DNA from: Tolypothrix bouteillei VB521301
GTDB taxonomy: Bacteria; Cyanobacteriota; Cyanobacteriia; Cyanobacteriales; Nostocaceae
Assembly: GCF_000760695.4 (NCBI RefSeq)
Contig: NZ_JHEG04000001.1
Location: forward strand, 5,212,194-5,276,193
Direction of reading: 5' to 3'
Length of the DNA stretch: 64,000 nucleotides
Shown here: one piece after another, positions 28,247-39,531 of the stretch
Layout of the letters: each line of letters begins with the position of its first letter
How positions within the stretch are numbered: position 1 is the stretch's first letter
Notes under the pieces: generated by a model
Told to the model about the DNA's origin: nothing
The model's database searches: none
What the model saw: only the letters and a program-made list of their open reading frames with translations
Translations under genes and position numbers: made by a program

Positions 28247-28598
28247 AATATATTTTGACGCTCATTCGCTCCTTATTTTAGGAGAATATAGGGATTTAGG
28301 ATTGCTAATAGCTAATGGCTAACTGCTAATTGTTTTATAAGCTATTAGCCATCAGCCCTCCCTTGTATCTCAGGAGCACAGACGCTATGTGCCTTGCACA
28401 CTCCGCGATGCCTTTGGGCTATGCCCGTAAGGGCTATACGCGATGCGAAGCTATGCCCGCAGGGCTATACGGGGTCGCCCTCCCTTGTTCGCCAGTCGCC
28501 AGGGCGTGGGAAACCCGCCTGAGCGGGCTAGTCTCACCATTAGCCATTAGCCATTAGCCATTAGCTATTAGCATTAGCCAGTATAAACGAGGAATCTT
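28247..28598. repeat. Heptad arrays flanking dispersed GC-rich block, copy 3
   Basis: GCTAATA/GCTAATG heptads (28300-28350), then the GC-rich block with TATCTCAGGAGCACAGACGC, GGGCTATGCCCGTAAGGGCT and CGGGAAACCCGCC..GGGC (28365-28540), then complementary TAGCCAT heptads (28538-28580). GAGGAA near 28589 is the ribosome site of ispD. Almost the same composite is at 25738-25986. Confidence 0.8.
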
Positions 28599-29288
28599 GT
28601 GCATTTATTAATTCCATCTGCGGGTTCGGGAAAAAGAATGGGGAGTCACCGTAACAAACTCCTTCTGATGGTGCAGTCACATCCTATAATTGCTTGGACT
28701 CTCCTAGCGGCAGAGGCTGCAGAGAAAATTGAGTGGATGGGAATTATCTCCCAGCCCAATGATTGGCAAGACTTTAAAACGATTATTGCCAACTTAAAGC
28801 TGACTAAACCAGTGGAACTGATTCAAGGAGGTACCACCCGTCAAGAATCAGTTCACAATGGGTTACTGGCGTTGCCAAGCTCTGCAAAACAAGTTTTGAT
28901 TCACGATGGAGCTAGATGTCTTGCAACGCCAGACCTATTTAATAGGTGTGCTGAAGCAATCCGCCATTGCCCTGGTTTGATTGCTGCTGTACCAGTTAAA
29001 GACACCATTAAGGTTGTTGCGACCAATGGCATAATTCAAAGCACTCCTAACCGCGAGCAACTGTGGGCAGCACAAACTCCCCAAGGTTTTGATGTTAATT
29101 TATTAAAACAGTGTCATGCTGAAGGTGTACGTCAAGGTTGGGAGGTCACTGACGATGCTGCTTTGTTTGAGAAGTGTGGCATGGAAGTCAGGATTGTTCA
29201 AGGAGAAGAAACCAATTTGAAACTGACAACTCCACAGGATTTGGCAATTGCGGAATTCATTCTTAAAACTAGGCAGCAGGAGAGCTGA
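28599..29288 (+). CDS. ispD: 2-C-methyl-D-erythritol 4-phosphate cytidylyltransferase
   Basis: A 229-residue cytidylyltransferase of the MEP isoprenoid pathway. It joins CTP and 2-C-methylerythritol 4-phosphate to give CDP-ME. The nucleotide loop is IPSAGSGKRMGSHRNKLLL (residues 4-22), with Lys in RNK in place of the bacterial PKQ, as in cyanobacteria generally. Later motifs: VLIHDGARCLATP, AAVPVKDTIK, LWAAQTPQGF and VTDDAALFE. The start is a GTG at 28599 with GAGGAA 6-9 nt upstream. ispG of the same pathway is 10 kb downstream but separate. Confidence 0.94.
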   Translation: MHLLIPSAGSGKRMGSHRNKLLLMVQSHPIIAWTLLAAEAAEKIEWMGIISQPNDWQDFKTIIANLKLTKPVELIQGGTTRQESVHNGLLALPSSAKQVLIHDGARCLATPDLFNRCAEAIRHCPGLIAAVPVKDTIKVVATNGIIQSTPNREQLWAAQTPQGFDVNLLKQCHAEGVRQGWEVTDDAALFEKCGMEVRIVQGEETNLKLTTPQDLAIAEFILKTRQQES

Positions 29289-29438
29289 AGTAGGTTATAA
29301 CAATATTTTGGGTAAACTGAGATACAATATTTCGGGCTTAGTGAAAAAGTCTTGACTTGTGCTAAATATTATGGTAATTTCCCAAACACTTGTTGTTCGT
29401 CACGTGTACTTTGTCATTTGTCACTTGTCCGATGTAAA

Positions 29439-29481
29439 TGACTGATGACCAATGACCAATGACCAATGACTAATGACTAAC
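29439..29481. repeat. TGACCAA heptad array upstream of scpB
   Basis: Six tandem heptamers (TGACTGA, TGACCAA three times, TGACTAA twice) end 13 bp before the scpB ATG and so occupy the position of its leader. No clear Shine-Dalgarno remains between array and start. Confidence 0.85.
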
Positions 29482-29493
29482 AAATATTGACCG

Positions 29494-30015
29494 ATGAATG
29501 CAGCGACGAAAATAGAAGCAATTCTCTATTTAAAGGGTAAGCCCCTCTCTATCAGCGAACTTGCCGAGTATGCCGCCTGCGATCGCGCTACAGTAGAAGA
29601 AGGCATAATCGATCTCATTGACGAATATGCCCGACGAGATAGCGCCCTAGAAATCGTAGAAAGCCCAGATGGTTATAGTTTGCAACTGCGATCTGATTTT
29701 CACGATTTGGTGCAAACTCTCATTCCCGTAGAATTGGGAGTAGGGGCATTGCGGACTTTAGCGGCAATAGCCTTACACAGCCCAATCCTTCAAAGTGACT
29801 TGATAAATTTACGGGGTTCGGGCGCATATCAACAAGTTCAAGAACTGGTTGAACTCGGTTTTGTGAAAAAACGCCGAGATAGCGAGTCGCGCTCTTACTC
29901 CTTACAAGTGACTTCAAAATTTCACCAGTATTTTCAAATTGAGCAACTTCCCCAACCATTCTCTAACGGTCAAGAGCAAAGACAACTAGAGCTAGAACTG
30001 CAAGCAGAACCTTAA
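29494..30015 (+). CDS. scpB: Segregation and condensation protein B
   Basis: A 173-residue ScpB with two winged-helix domains: the first begins ATKIEAILYLKGKPLSISEL, the second contains ELGVGALRTLAAIALHSPI and IKxLRGSG-like INLRGSGAYQQVQELVELG. ScpB dimers bind ScpA in the SMC condensin complex, which organises the chromosome. The length is normal. Its start is ATG 29494 directly after a heptad array. No scpA or smc gene is nearby, as is usual in cyanobacteria. Confidence 0.92.
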   Translation: MNAATKIEAILYLKGKPLSISELAEYAACDRATVEEGIIDLIDEYARRDSALEIVESPDGYSLQLRSDFHDLVQTLIPVELGVGALRTLAAIALHSPILQSDLINLRGSGAYQQVQELVELGFVKKRRDSESRSYSLQVTSKFHQYFQIEQLPQPFSNGQEQRQLELELQAEP

Positions 30016-30122
30016 ATAAATGGAGTTCTAACCTCAGAATGAATGCTAGTACTCCTGACAGAGGGCTGTCCTTTCTAGTATGGTTTAGAGTAGAATAAGC
30101 AACTCAGCTAAAAAATTTGCCA

Positions 30123-30470
30123 ATGGTGTTTGATCCAAACTTTTTGAATGACTACCCTGAGGAACACCCCAGCCAACTTCTGAATGAGGGCTTAGAGGAT
30201 AATCCCAATAAGTTGCTCAAGTATTTGCAGCATCAGCCGCCTGAAGTTTTAGCACGTGTCGCCCAGTCGGTCAGTCCTGAAATTAAACAAATCATTTCAC
30301 AAAACGTCCAAGGGCTCGTTGGGATGTTACCATCCGAAAATTTCAACGTGCAAATTACAACAGACAGGGACAATCTGGCTGGGCTGTTAGCATCTGCGAT
30401 GATGACTGGATATTTCCTCCGTCAAATGGAACAGAGGATGCAATTAGATCATTTATCGAACGGTCATTAG
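30123..30470 (+). CDS. DUF760 family protein
   Basis: 115 residues from ATG 30123 (a TTG two codons earlier is possible). The core LLKYLQHQPPEVLARVAQSV, then ISPEIKQII-like text and NVQGLVGMLPSENFNVQITT with a final helix LAGLLASAMMTGYFLRQMEQ, is the DUF760 signature of cyanobacteria and chloroplasts. Chloroplast DUF760 members have been linked to protein turnover; the cyanobacterial role is not known. It follows scpB by ~105 bp in the same direction. Confidence 0.88.
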   Translation: MVFDPNFLNDYPEEHPSQLLNEGLEDNPNKLLKYLQHQPPEVLARVAQSVSPEIKQIISQNVQGLVGMLPSENFNVQITTDRDNLAGLLASAMMTGYFLRQMEQRMQLDHLSNGH

Positions 30471-30511
30471 TCAGGTGGTTCGGTAACCCCTTGACCGATG
30501 ACCGATAACTG

Positions 30512-31714
30512 CTAACGGGGATAAGTACCCAATTGTACTTTCAGAGTTTGATTCTTAGAGTCGCGGTTGACCTCTATTTCTAAAATGTCGCCGACAGCGC
30601 TCGATTCTACCTGTCTCTGTAACTGAGCGGCTGTTTTGACTGATTTGCCGTTGATCTTTTGAATCATATCCCCAGGGCGAAGCCCTCCCTTTTGTGCTGG
30701 AGAGTTTTCTACAATGCCCTTAATTGCAACACCGACGTTTTGTTTAATGTTTAAGTTGTACTCTTGATTGAGCTGCTGTTGTTTGGCGGGAGTTAAATCC
30801 ACCATTTCAATTCCCAAGAAAGGATGTTGCACTCGTCCTTTTGTAAAAAGTTCATTCGCAATGCGAGCAGCAGTTTCGATGGGAATGGCAAAACCCAATC
30901 CTTGAGCGTCGGCGCGAATAGCAGTATTTACACCGATGACTTCCCCTTGAGAATTTAATAGAGGTCCACCTGAATTACCTGGGTTAATCGCCGCATCAGT
31001 TTGGATGAAGCTTACTCGCTTGTCAGGAACACCAACTTGAGCGCTGGTACGATCTGTGGCACTGATAATGCCAATGGTAACTGTATTATCTAACCCTAGA
31101 GGATTGCCAATAGCGATCGCCCATTGCCCTGGTATTAAATTTTGTGAATGACCTAATGTCACTGTGGGTAGCTCGTTTGCCGAAATTTTGACAACAGCTA
31201 CATCTGTCACGCTATCAACGCCAATCACCTTCCCTTCATAAGTTCGACCGTCCTTGAGAGTGACTTGTACGGTATCTGTGTCTGAGACTACGTGAGCATT
31301 CGTTAGAATTCGTCCGTTCTTGCTCAAGATAAATCCAGACCCGGTACCCCGTTCTATTCGCTGGCTGGGGAATGGTTGTTCTTCCTCTCCAAAAAATCGC
31401 CGCAGGAGAGGATTTTTTAAAGCGTTTGAGATGGGGTTAGCAACTTTGCGAGTTGCATTAATTCGCACCACCGCAGGTCCAGTTCTTTGAACGGCAGATG
31501 CAATAAAATTCACGTTATCACCATTAGGAATCCCAACTTGTGTTCCAATAGGATTTGAAACAGAGGTCTCTGAGGGCAGAGAAACTGTAACATTTCTTAA
31601 CTCACGAAATAAGCGATTTTGTGATGGGAGGTATAGACTACCTAGTAAGCCCGCAGCACCGCCAATACATAGTAGAGATAAATAAATAGTCAGTTGCTTT
31701 AAGGATAATTTCAT
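30512..31714 (-). CDS. HtrA/Deg-type serine protease with PDZ domain
   Basis: A 400-residue protein of the HhoA/HhoB/HtrA group: an N-terminal membrane anchor or uncleaved signal (LTIYLSLLCIGGAAGLLGSLY), a trypsin-like domain with His141 (LTNAHVVSD), Asp171 (TDVAVVKI) and Ser248 (NPGNSGGPLL), and one PDZ domain (~300-395, VGVAIKGIVENSPAQKGGLR). The triad is complete. Such proteases degrade or refold damaged proteins in the periplasm or thylakoid lumen. Which of the three cyanobacterial paralogues this is cannot be decided. It converges with the DUF760 gene; heptads (TTAGTGG) fill its upstream region at 31712-31795. Confidence 0.93.
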   Translation of the reverse strand: MKLSLKQLTIYLSLLCIGGAAGLLGSLYLPSQNRLFRELRNVTVSLPSETSVSNPIGTQVGIPNGDNVNFIASAVQRTGPAVVRINATRKVANPISNALKNPLLRRFFGEEEQPFPSQRIERGTGSGFILSKNGRILTNAHVVSDTDTVQVTLKDGRTYEGKVIGVDSVTDVAVVKISANELPTVTLGHSQNLIPGQWAIAIGNPLGLDNTVTIGIISATDRTSAQVGVPDKRVSFIQTDAAINPGNSGGPLLNSQGEVIGVNTAIRADAQGLGFAIPIETAARIANELFTKGRVQHPFLGIEMVDLTPAKQQQLNQEYNLNIKQNVGVAIKGIVENSPAQKGGLRPGDMIQKINGKSVKTAAQLQRQVESSAVGDILEIEVNRDSKNQTLKVQLGTYPR

Positions 31715-31795
31715 AAATAGTTAGTAGTTAGTGGTTAGTGGTTGGGAATTCGTGGTTGGGAGTTAGTGGTTAGTGGTTGGAGGTGACTTACGAAC
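31712..31795. repeat. TTAGTGG/TTGGGAA heptad array
   Basis: Tandem heptamers (AGTTAGT, GGTTAGT, GGTTGGG) occupy the gap between the divergent starts of the Deg protease and the M23 peptidase, where both promoters must lie. Confidence 0.8.
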
Positions 31796-31872
31796 AACTA
31801 ACCCTAACCAACAACAACCTTTCACAAACTTTTGCCGTCTAAAATCTAGAGTTGAGTGCCTCCTTTATATAC

Positions 31873-32751
31873 ATGAATTTTCCTTATCGTCTACTGTTTT
31901 TCAGTACAATAATCGCTAACATTTTTGGAGCAGTGTATACACACTCAAACCCCTTGCTAGCTCAAACACAAGGGACAGGTTGCCAAACTCCAGCATTAGA
32001 ACGCTTTAGACGGCACACCGTTGCTGTAGGTGAAACTTTGGCAAGTATAGCTCAACGCTACAATCTCACCCCAACAACTATTATTGCCATGAATCCTGCT
32101 CTACAAAACAGCAAGTTGACTGTTGGAAGTGAAATTCAAATTCCTCCCTATAACGGAATTGTAGTTGAAGTCCCTCGCGGGCAAACTTGGAGACAAATCG
32201 CACTCAAATATAAAATTCGTCCGGACGCACTTTTTGAGGTGAACGGTTGTCAGAAAAATCCCAAAGTTGTGTTTGTACCAGAGAAGCGATCGCCAGGTTC
32301 GGTTGTAACGGATAGTCCCAATTCCACTGCAACTCCAACTAAATTAGTTGGTTATCCACTACCAGCAGCTGCTAAAGTGCTAGTTTCTTATGGTTGGCAA
32401 ACAAATCCTACCAATGGTGAAGTGTTCTTTCATAGTGGTATAGATTTGTCAGCAGAAACAGGAACTCCCGTACAAGCGATCGGTGATGGAACTGTTGCTT
32501 TTGCCAAAGAACAAGGTACTTATGGAAATTTGGTCATTATCAATCATGGTGGTGGGTTGCAAAGCCGTTACGCCCATCTTGATAGCATTAAGGTTTCTGT
32601 CGGTCAGCCCGTGAAAAAAGGAGATTTAGTGGGGACTGTAGGTACAACTGGAACGCCCACCATCAACCAATCTCACCTTCATTTTGAAGTCCGTTCCAGT
32701 TCTTCTTTGGGTTGGACGGCTCAAGATCCACGGGGGTATTTACAGCAATAA
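31873..32751 (+). CDS. LysM-M23 family metallopeptidase
   Basis: About 292 residues from ATG 31873 (a TTG 7 codons earlier, 31852, is possible). A signal peptide (LLFFSTIIANIFGAVY) is followed by two LysM-like domains (HTVAVGETLASIAQRYNL...; VPRGQTWRQIALKYKI...) that bind peptidoglycan, a Pro/Thr linker, and an M23 domain with FHSGIDLSAETGTPV (HxxxD zinc ligands) and SHLHFEVR (HxH). Zinc ligands are complete, so it can be an active peptidoglycan endopeptidase or a NlpD/EnvC-like amidase activator. It diverges from the Deg protease. Confidence 0.93.
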   Translation: MNFPYRLLFFSTIIANIFGAVYTHSNPLLAQTQGTGCQTPALERFRRHTVAVGETLASIAQRYNLTPTTIIAMNPALQNSKLTVGSEIQIPPYNGIVVEVPRGQTWRQIALKYKIRPDALFEVNGCQKNPKVVFVPEKRSPGSVVTDSPNSTATPTKLVGYPLPAAAKVLVSYGWQTNPTNGEVFFHSGIDLSAETGTPVQAIGDGTVAFAKEQGTYGNLVIINHGGGLQSRYAHLDSIKVSVGQPVKKGDLVGTVGTTGTPTINQSHLHFEVRSSSSLGWTAQDPRGYLQQ

Positions 32752-32874
32752 AAGCAGAAAGCCCACACGCTTCAGTAGTGGGATGAATGCGTAGCACCTT
32801 GTCTTTGTTCCCAGGCTTAGCTTGGGAATGTCTTCCTACACCTAAGTGCTTGAAGGTCAGGTATTTCAACCAAA

Positions 32875-33900
32875 TTAAAAAGTAGCATCAGTTGATTTAA
32901 TGCGATGCATTCCAGCAGCAGCAAATCGTTCAAATGCTGCGTCGGCTGCTTCGGTATAATCTACTATATTAGGAACGACAACAGGGGAAGTACAATCTTC
33001 CAGCAAGTAAACTTTTTTCGCTAGACTAGAATCTATTTGCTGAATTTCTGTTAATAAATCCGCAATCGTCCAAGCAACACAATGACTTTTAGCTTGACCG
33101 GCAATAACGATCGCATCAAATTTTAACAATTGCTGAACTAGGCGAGTATTTTTTTGAGCAATAGGACGTTTGTCAAAACCGTCTAAAACTTCCGGGCTTA
33201 AAACTGAGTAATTTTCTGTTAAAGGATTATTGCCTTTTAGTTCAAACTGGGTTTGGCTGTTACGAGCAATACAGTGGAAAAAAATTGCCTCTTCTACAGA
33301 TGAAACTAAAGCATGACCGATACCACCTAACATGGAGTGATAAGACCAAACTGTTAGTGGATATTTACCACCTTGGCTTAACTGTTGAACGTAGTGATAG
33401 GCGTGTTTTTCCAGTAACTCATATTCGTATCCAAGGCTGTAAGCAACACTAGGGTTGACTTTCCAATTCCCTTTTTCTATATCGGCTGGAGTGATACTAG
33501 TAGCAGTGGGGATGGGATGTTCACCTGCTTGGTTAACCCAGAAAATGGGATGGAAAATTTGCATTGCTGTATGAGTATCTATAGTAGGTGCAATTGTTGC
33601 GATCGCACCTAAATTTCGATAAATAAACTCACACAAACGGATATTATCATCAATAGCTCCTCTACCGGATTTGCCTCCTACAAATAATTCAAAATCAGGC
33701 AGGCAAAAAGTATTTTGTACATCTATTAATAGTAGGCAAACACGATTTTTGTCTTCAGAAGCTGGTTGGATATTATGTTTTTTTGCCCAATCTCTAGCTT
33801 CTTCAGCACGTTGTTGGTAGGGAACTCGCCAAACTTCACCAACTTTTTGGGGATTAAAGTGAGATGGAATTGGAAATTGGGTTGATGTTGAGGTGCTCAT
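32875..33900 (-). CDS. Isochorismatase-like cysteine hydrolase
   Basis: 341 residues from ATG 33900 ([12 protein letters not shown]); the frame extends 14 codons upstream to 33942. The fold is of the isochorismatase/nicotinamidase type: strand [13 protein letters not shown] with the catalytic Asp, and [19 protein letters not shown] with the nucleophilic Cys; [13 protein letters not shown] and the insertion around [15 protein letters not shown] resemble the metal/substrate region of nicotinamidases. At ~340 residues it is longer than PncA (~210), owing to an N-terminal extension and inserted loops. Likely hydrolysis of an amide or similar bond; substrate unknown. It converges with the M23 gene. 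Confidence 0.82.
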   Translation of the reverse strand: MSTSTSTQFPIPSHFNPQKVGEVWRVPYQQRAEEARDWAKKHNIQPASEDKNRVCLLLIDVQNTFCLPDFELFVGGKSGRGAIDDNIRLCEFIYRNLGAIATIAPTIDTHTAMQIFHPIFWVNQAGEHPIPTATSITPADIEKGNWKVNPSVAYSLGYEYELLEKHAYHYVQQLSQGGKYPLTVWSYHSMLGGIGHALVSSVEEAIFFHCIARNSQTQFELKGNNPLTENYSVLSPEVLDGFDKRPIAQKNTRLVQQLLKFDAIVIAGQAKSHCVAWTIADLLTEIQQIDSSLAKKVYLLEDCTSPVVVPNIVDYTEAADAAFERFAAAGMHRIKSTDATF

Positions 33901-34314
33901 GATAAATTTAGATTTTTGTTTTTTTATCACCTGAATTGTCAAGCTATTTTATAATGCGTGCTAAATACAACTACACTCCTTTAACTTAGTTCTTTACTCT
34001 TTTACATGAGACTGAAACACAGATTAACTGAAAAATTTATTATTACGGATTTTACTAACTATATCTCTAAAAAATGCTTACTTAATAAAGCTCAATACTA
34101 ACGCAGTGACAACGCAGGTGTCGAGAAGCTATACTCACAAAGTCTCGTATCATAATTTTACTATTAAATCAATATACAGAATTGTAAAAAAACAAAATAT
34201 AGATTCAGTTGTAGAAATTAAACTGAAATGGATGAAGTACGCTAGATTTCCAACTTCTTAAAGCAGTCAGAGATCTCAGCAAACTTAATTTTTCTTAAAA
34301 AATCAATTTGTATT
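33901..34314. other. Intergenic region between divergent genes
   Basis: About 410 bp, very AT-rich, between the hydrolase start and the giant kinase start. It should contain both promoters. No ORF, tRNA or repeat array was found. Confidence 0.4.
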
Positions 34315-37300
34315 ATGGTTAAACTACCAGGGTTTCAAGTGTTAGCCCAAATATATGAAAGTAGTAATTCTCTAGTTTACCGTGGTATCCGAGAAGCAGA
34401 TCGTCAACCTGCGATCTTAAAACTGCTGAAAGAAGACTATCCAACCCCTGCAGAACTGGTGCGCTACCGACAGGAATATGAAATCACTCGCTATTTGAAT
34501 TTAGAGGGAGTGATTAAGTCTTACGACTTACAAAAGTATCAAAACACCTTAATCATATTATTAGAAGATTTTGGTGGTGACTCTTTAGATAAACTATTAG
34601 GAAAAAGCTTACTAACTGTCGAGGAATTTCTCAAATTAAGTATAAGAATTAGTGAAATTTTGGAGAAAATTCATCAAAGCAATATTATTCACAAAGATAT
34701 TAATCCATCGAATATTGTTTTTAATTTTAAAACAGGAGAATTAAAAATAATAGATTTTGGCTTGTCTACTATCTTAACACGTGATAGCGCTGATATTCAA
34801 AATACCAATGCTTTAGAAGGAACCTTAGCTTATATTTCTCCCGAACAAACAGGTAGAATGAATCGTGCAATTGATTACCGAAGCGATTTTTATTCCTTAG
34901 GTGCTACCTTTTATGAAATGCTAACCAATCAATTGCCTTTTCCAACTGAGGATGCAATGGAATTGGTACATTGCCATATTGCCAAACAACCAGTACCAGT
35001 CCATGTTGTAAATCCACAAGTTCCTGTTGTAGTCTCAAACATTATTATGAGGCTCATGGCAAAAACAGCAGAAGAAAGATACCAAAGTGCTTATGGTATT
35101 CAAGCTGATTTAGAAGTTTGCCTCCATCAATTACAACATCAACAGAATATAATTGATTTTGATTTATGCAGTCAGGATATTTCCGATAAATTTCAAATCT
35201 CCCAAAAATTATATGGGAGAGAAGAACAAATCAAGACTTTATTAACCGCTTTTGAGCGAGTTAGCCTGGGGCAAAAAGAATTTATGCTAGTTTCCGGTTA
35301 CTCTGGGATTGGAAAATCAGCATTAGTACAAGAAATTTACAAACCAATAACTAAGTATAAAGGTTATTTTATTTCTGGAAAATTTGACCAACTTCATGGC
35401 AATATTCCTTATAGTTCTGTGGTTAATGCATTCACTCAATTAGTCAGAAAATTGCTTGCAGAAACTGAGACCCAATTACAACAGTGGCGAGATAAACTCC
35501 TTAGAAGTCTGGGGAGTAATGCACGGGTCATTGTTGATGTGATTCCGGAAATTGAACTCATTATTGGTGAACAACCTGCATTGCCAGAATTAGCTCCTAC
35601 AGAAGCTCAAAACCGCTTTCATTTGGTTTTTCAAAATTTTTTAGGAGTGTTTTGTCAAAAAGAACATCCCTTGGTAATTTTTTTAGATGATTTACAGTGG
35701 GCAGATTTAGCTACTTTAAAATTAATCCAGTCAATGATGACAGATAAAGAGAATAAATATCTGTTTTTAATTGGAGCGTATCGGGACAATGAAGTCAGTA
35801 CAACTCATCCTTTAATAAGGACTTTATCAGAAATACAAACCGCTGAAGTCTGTGTAAGTTCTGTCTTTTTGTCACCTTTAGATTTAAATCATATCAATCA
35901 ATTAATTGCTGAAACGCTCAACATGGCTTGTGAGAAGACAAAGCCCTTAGCAGAATTAGTACTGGAAAAAACTCAAGGTAATCCTTTCTTTCTAAATGAG
36001 TTTCTCAAATCTCTATACACAGAAGGGCTGTTATATTTTAATTTTTCAGTACGGAAGTGGCAATGGGATATTCAGCAAATTCGAGCGAGAGATATTACTG
36101 GTAATGTCGTGGAACTGATGGCTAACAAAATTCAAAAACTACCAGAAAACACACAAAAAATTTTAAAATTAGCTGCTTGTATTGGCAACTATTTCGATTT
36201 AAATACTTTGTCAATAGCAGATAAAAATTTAACAAAAGAAACGGGGCAACATCTACGATCGGCGATAGAAGATGGTTTAGTTATACCCCTGAATTATGAT
36301 TATAAATTTCTGCAAATAGACTGTAGCTTAGATAACTTAAGCATTGCTTGCAGATTTGTACACGATCGCGTCCAACAAGCTGCCTATTCTCTCATTTCAG
36401 ATAATGATAAGCCATACATTCATCTACAAATCGGGCAAGTGCTACTTAATAATACACCATTAAAACAGCAAGAAGAGAAAATTTTTGATATTGTGAATCA
36501 ATTGAATTTAGGTAGCAAGTTGTTAGATAATCAAGAACAACGAGATGAATTAGCAAAATTCAATTTAATAGCCGGTCAGAAAGCAAAAGCATCAGCTGCT
36601 TTTCAGGCTGCGTTTACTTATTTGACATATGGCTTAGAACTATTAGCACCAGATAGATGGCAAAAACAGTACAAAATGACATTAGATTTGTACGCAGAAG
36701 CCGCAGAAACTGCTTACTTAAGCGGTCATTTTGAGGAAATGGAAGAATTAAGTGCTACCGTGCTGCAATATGCTGAAGTTTTATTGGATAAAGTCAAAGC
36801 TTATGAAGTTAAAATCGCCGCTTACACAGCACAAGGGAAGCTAATAGAAGCGATCGATATTGGTATAACTATTCTCAACCTCCTAGGAATGCGCTTACCA
36901 AGAAAAGCTACTCAAGTTCATATTATGTTTTCTTTATTGGAAACAAAATTTGTTTTGCTGGGTAAACGAGTAGAGGATTTAATTGATTTGCCACCCATGA
37001 CGGCTTCTGACAAGAAAGCTGCTATTTCTATTTTTTGCAAACTTTTTGCTACTGCTTATATTGCAGCCTCAAATTTATTAATAATTTTTATTTTAAAAGC
37101 AATTATTTTATTAGTAAAATATGGCAATGTTGAAATATCCGCTTATATATATGCTTGTTACGGTACCATTCTATGTGGAGCTTTAGGAGACATTGATACA
37201 GGGTATCGTTTTGGTGAATTATCTTTAAAATTGTTGGATTTATATAATGCCCGTCAGGTTAAATCGAGTGTATTCTTATCTGTTTATAGTTTTATTAAAC

Positions 37301-39369
37301 CTTGGCGAGAACACGGTAAGCGTTCATTAGAACCTTTAAAGGAGGGCTATATTAGCGGGATAGAGAATGGAAATTTTGAATATGCTGCTTATTGCGCTAA
37401 AATGTACTCCAATTATTGCTGTTTTCTCGGTCAAGAATTAGCTGTCACTGAACGAGAAATTTACTACTATACTAATGCTATTAAAAAATACAAGCAAGAA
37501 CGGAGCGTTGATAATATCAATATTCAACGACAAATGGCTTTAAATCTACTAGGTCAGTCTGAAAATCCCTGCTATTTAATCGGTGAAAGTTACAATGAAT
37601 TAGAAAGTCTGGCTTTAGCTATTGAAGCAAGAGACTATAGCAAAGCCTTTGATGTCTTTAGCCATAAGTTAGTATTGAATTACTTGTTCGGAGAATACGA
37701 ACAAGCTATAAACAGTGCCATGATGGCAGAAAAATATTTAGAGGGAGGATTGGGAGCACTAGCTGTTCCTACAATCTATTTTTATGATTCTTTAGCTCGA
37801 TTGGCTGTTTATCCTTATAGGGATAAAAAACAAAAACATCTTTTGCATCAAAGGATCAAAGCCAATTATAAAAAATTGCAAAAATGGGCGAAATATGCGC
37901 CAATGAATATTTTACATAAGTTATCTTTACTAGAAGCAGAATGGCACAGAGTGCAAGGTCAAGACTGCAAGGCAATGAACTCTTACGAACAAGCTATTAC
38001 CTTAGCTAGAAAAAATGAATATCTTAATGAAGAAGCACTTTGTTATGAATTAGCAGCTAAGTTTTACCTTACACAAGGCAAAGAAAAAATCGCTCAAGTT
38101 TATATGCAGGATGCTCGTTACTGCTATTTATGCTGGGGTGCATTGGCAAAAGTTCAAGATTTAGATAACCACTATTTAGATTTATTGAAAAAACCGTTTT
38201 GGGACAGGCGATCGCAAAGCTATGAACTGAGAGTATCTACACCACGAGCCATTTCAGAAAGAAATCATTCCTCCAGCCTGGATTTGGCTACAATTATGAA
38301 AGCATCTCAAACTCTTTCTGAAGAAATTGTTTTGGAGAAATTATTGGCTAAGTTGATGCAGACTGTCATCAAAAATGCCGGAGCGCAAAAAGGATTGTTA
38401 ATTTTGGAAAATCAAGTTCATTGGCTAGTTCAAGTTGTAGAGAACTTAGATTGCACTCCAGTTGTCTTGCAGTCAATTGCACTAGAAAATTGCGGAATCA
38501 TTCCTCTATCTATTATTAATTATGTCAATCGTACTAAAGAAAATATAGTTTTACACGACGCAACTTGTGAAGGTCAATTTACTTCAGATCCTTATATAAA
38601 TAACTATAAACCGCAATCCGTTTTATGTGCTCCACTCATTCATCAAGGCAGACTGACGAGTATAGTTTATTTGGAAAATAATCTCACCCCTGGTGCTTTT
38701 ACTTCCGAACGATTGGAAATTGTTAAATTGCTCTGTTCCCAAGCCGCTATTTCTATCGAAAATGCCCAACTCTATGCAGAAAAAGAGAAATACGCATATA
38801 CCCTAGAACACAAAGTGGCAGAACGGACACGTGAATTGGAAAAAGCCAATCAAGAGTTGCAGCGCCTCGCTTTATTAGATGGTTTAACTCAAGTTGCTAA
38901 CCGCCGCCGCTTTAATGAATGCTTATCTCAAGAATGGAATCGCCTGTCAAGGGAAAAACAACCTTTGTCTTTGATTTTGTGCGATGTAGATTACTTCAAA
39001 CGTTATAACGATTTCTACGGACATCAAAAAGGCGATGAATGTTTGCAACAAGTGGCAAAAGCTATGACTTATGCTGTCAGGCGTCCCGCCGATCTCGTAG
39101 CGCGTTACGGTGGGGAAGAGTTTGCAGTCATTCTTCCCAACACCGATCTTGAGGGTGCTCTCAAAGTTGCTGAAGCGCTAAGGATAGAAATTCAAAATCT
39201 CAAAATACCTCACGCCCAGTCAGAAGTAAGCCCTTGCGTTAGTTTAAGCCTGGGAGTCACCTGCATGATTCCAGCACCGACATTTTCTCTAGAAGAATTG
39301 ATAGCTAAAGCTGATGAAGCCCTTTATGCTGCTAAACAGCGAGGAAGAAATTGTGCTTGTGCGAAATAG
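34315..39369 (+). CDS. Multidomain Ser/Thr kinase-AAA ATPase-GAF-GGDEF signalling protein
   Basis: A 1684-residue cytoplasmic protein. Residues 7-265: Hanks-type kinase with Lys36 (AILKLL), His126-Lys-Asp128 (HKD in place of HRD) and Asp147-Phe-Gly. Residues ~295-560: AAA/STAND-type ATPase with Walker [10 protein letters not shown] (~328-336) and Walker [13 protein letters not shown] (~451-462). Residues ~600-1320: long helical, TPR-like region. ~1320-1490: GAF domain. A coiled coil leads to a GGDEF domain (~1520-1684) with GGEEF near 1597 and an inhibitory site RPAD five residues before it. This architecture is common in cyanobacteria with a histidine kinase as output; here the output is a diguanylate cyclase. 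The kinase keeps its key residues. No neighbour is an obvious partner. Confidence 0.93.
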   Translation: MVKLPGFQVLAQIYESSNSLVYRGIREADRQPAILKLLKEDYPTPAELVRYRQEYEITRYLNLEGVIKSYDLQKYQNTLIILLEDFGGDSLDKLLGKSLLTVEEFLKLSIRISEILEKIHQSNIIHKDINPSNIVFNFKTGELKIIDFGLSTILTRDSADIQNTNALEGTLAYISPEQTGRMNRAIDYRSDFYSLGATFYEMLTNQLPFPTEDAMELVHCHIAKQPVPVHVVNPQVPVVVSNIIMRLMAKTAEERYQSAYGIQADLEVCLHQLQHQQNIIDFDLCSQDISDKFQISQKLYGREEQIKTLLTAFERVSLGQKEFMLVSGYSGIGKSALVQEIYKPITKYKGYFISGKFDQLHGNIPYSSVVNAFTQLVRKLLAETETQLQQWRDKLLRSLGSNARVIVDVIPEIELIIGEQPALPELAPTEAQNRFHLVFQNFLGVFCQKEHPLVIFLDDLQWADLATLKLIQSMMTDKENKYLFLIGAYRDNEVSTTHPLIRTLSEIQTAEVCVSSVFLSPLDLNHINQLIAETLNMACEKTKPLAELVLEKTQGNPFFLNEFLKSLYTEGLLYFNFSVRKWQWDIQQIRARDITGNVVELMANKIQKLPENTQKILKLAACIGNYFDLNTLSIADKNLTKETGQHLRSAIEDGLVIPLNYDYKFLQIDCSLDNLSIACRFVHDRVQQAAYSLISDNDKPYIHLQIGQVLLNNTPLKQQEEKIFDIVNQLNLGSKLLDNQEQRDELAKFNLIAGQKAKASAAFQAAFTYLTYGLELLAPDRWQKQYKMTLDLYAEAAETAYLSGHFEEMEELSATVLQYAEVLLDKVKAYEVKIAAYTAQGKLIEAIDIGITILNLLGMRLPRKATQVHIMFSLLETKFVLLGKRVEDLIDLPPMTASDKKAAISIFCKLFATAYIAASNLLIIFILKAIILLVKYGNVEISAYIYACYGTILCGALGDIDTGYRFGELSLKLLDLYNARQVKSSVFLSVYSFIKPWREHGKRSLEPLKEGYISGIENGNFEYAAYCAKMYSNYCCFLGQELAVTEREIYYYTNAIKKYKQERSVDNINIQRQMALNLLGQSENPCYLIGESYNELESLALAIEARDYSKAFDVFSHKLVLNYLFGEYEQAINSAMMAEKYLEGGLGALAVPTIYFYDSLARLAVYPYRDKKQKHLLHQRIKANYKKLQKWAKYAPMNILHKLSLLEAEWHRVQGQDCKAMNSYEQAITLARKNEYLNEEALCYELAAKFYLTQGKEKIAQVYMQDARYCYLCWGALAKVQDLDNHYLDLLKKPFWDRRSQSYELRVSTPRAISERNHSSSLDLATIMKASQTLSEEIVLEKLLAKLMQTVIKNAGAQKGLLILENQVHWLVQVVENLDCTPVVLQSIALENCGIIPLSIINYVNRTKENIVLHDATCEGQFTSDPYINNYKPQSVLCAPLIHQGRLTSIVYLENNLTPGAFTSERLEIVKLLCSQAAISIENAQLYAEKEKYAYTLEHKVAERTRELEKANQELQRLALLDGLTQVANRRRFNECLSQEWNRLSREKQPLSLILCDVDYFKRYNDFYGHQKGDECLQQVAKAMTYAVRRPADLVARYGGEEFAVILPNTDLEGALKVAEALRIEIQNLKIPHAQSEVSPCVSLSLGVTCMIPAPTFSLEELIAKADEALYAAKQRGRNCACAK

Positions 39370-39531
39370 CGCCTCCAAGAAACTGGATTTTTTAAGAGCT
39401 TGGGGGACTCAAGAACCCCAAGAAATTTTTTCTCCAAATCCATCACAAAATTTGCCCCTCCTATGGCAATCTGAGAAGCAGAGTCTTTTTAAATTTGATA
39501 CCCTCGCTACAAAAATCACTTCTATTAACTT

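Noticed and set aside
38280..38790. GAF domain of the giant kinase as another bilin-binding photosensor
   Set aside because: It lacks the Cys-His and DXCF motifs, so it is an ordinary GAF domain.
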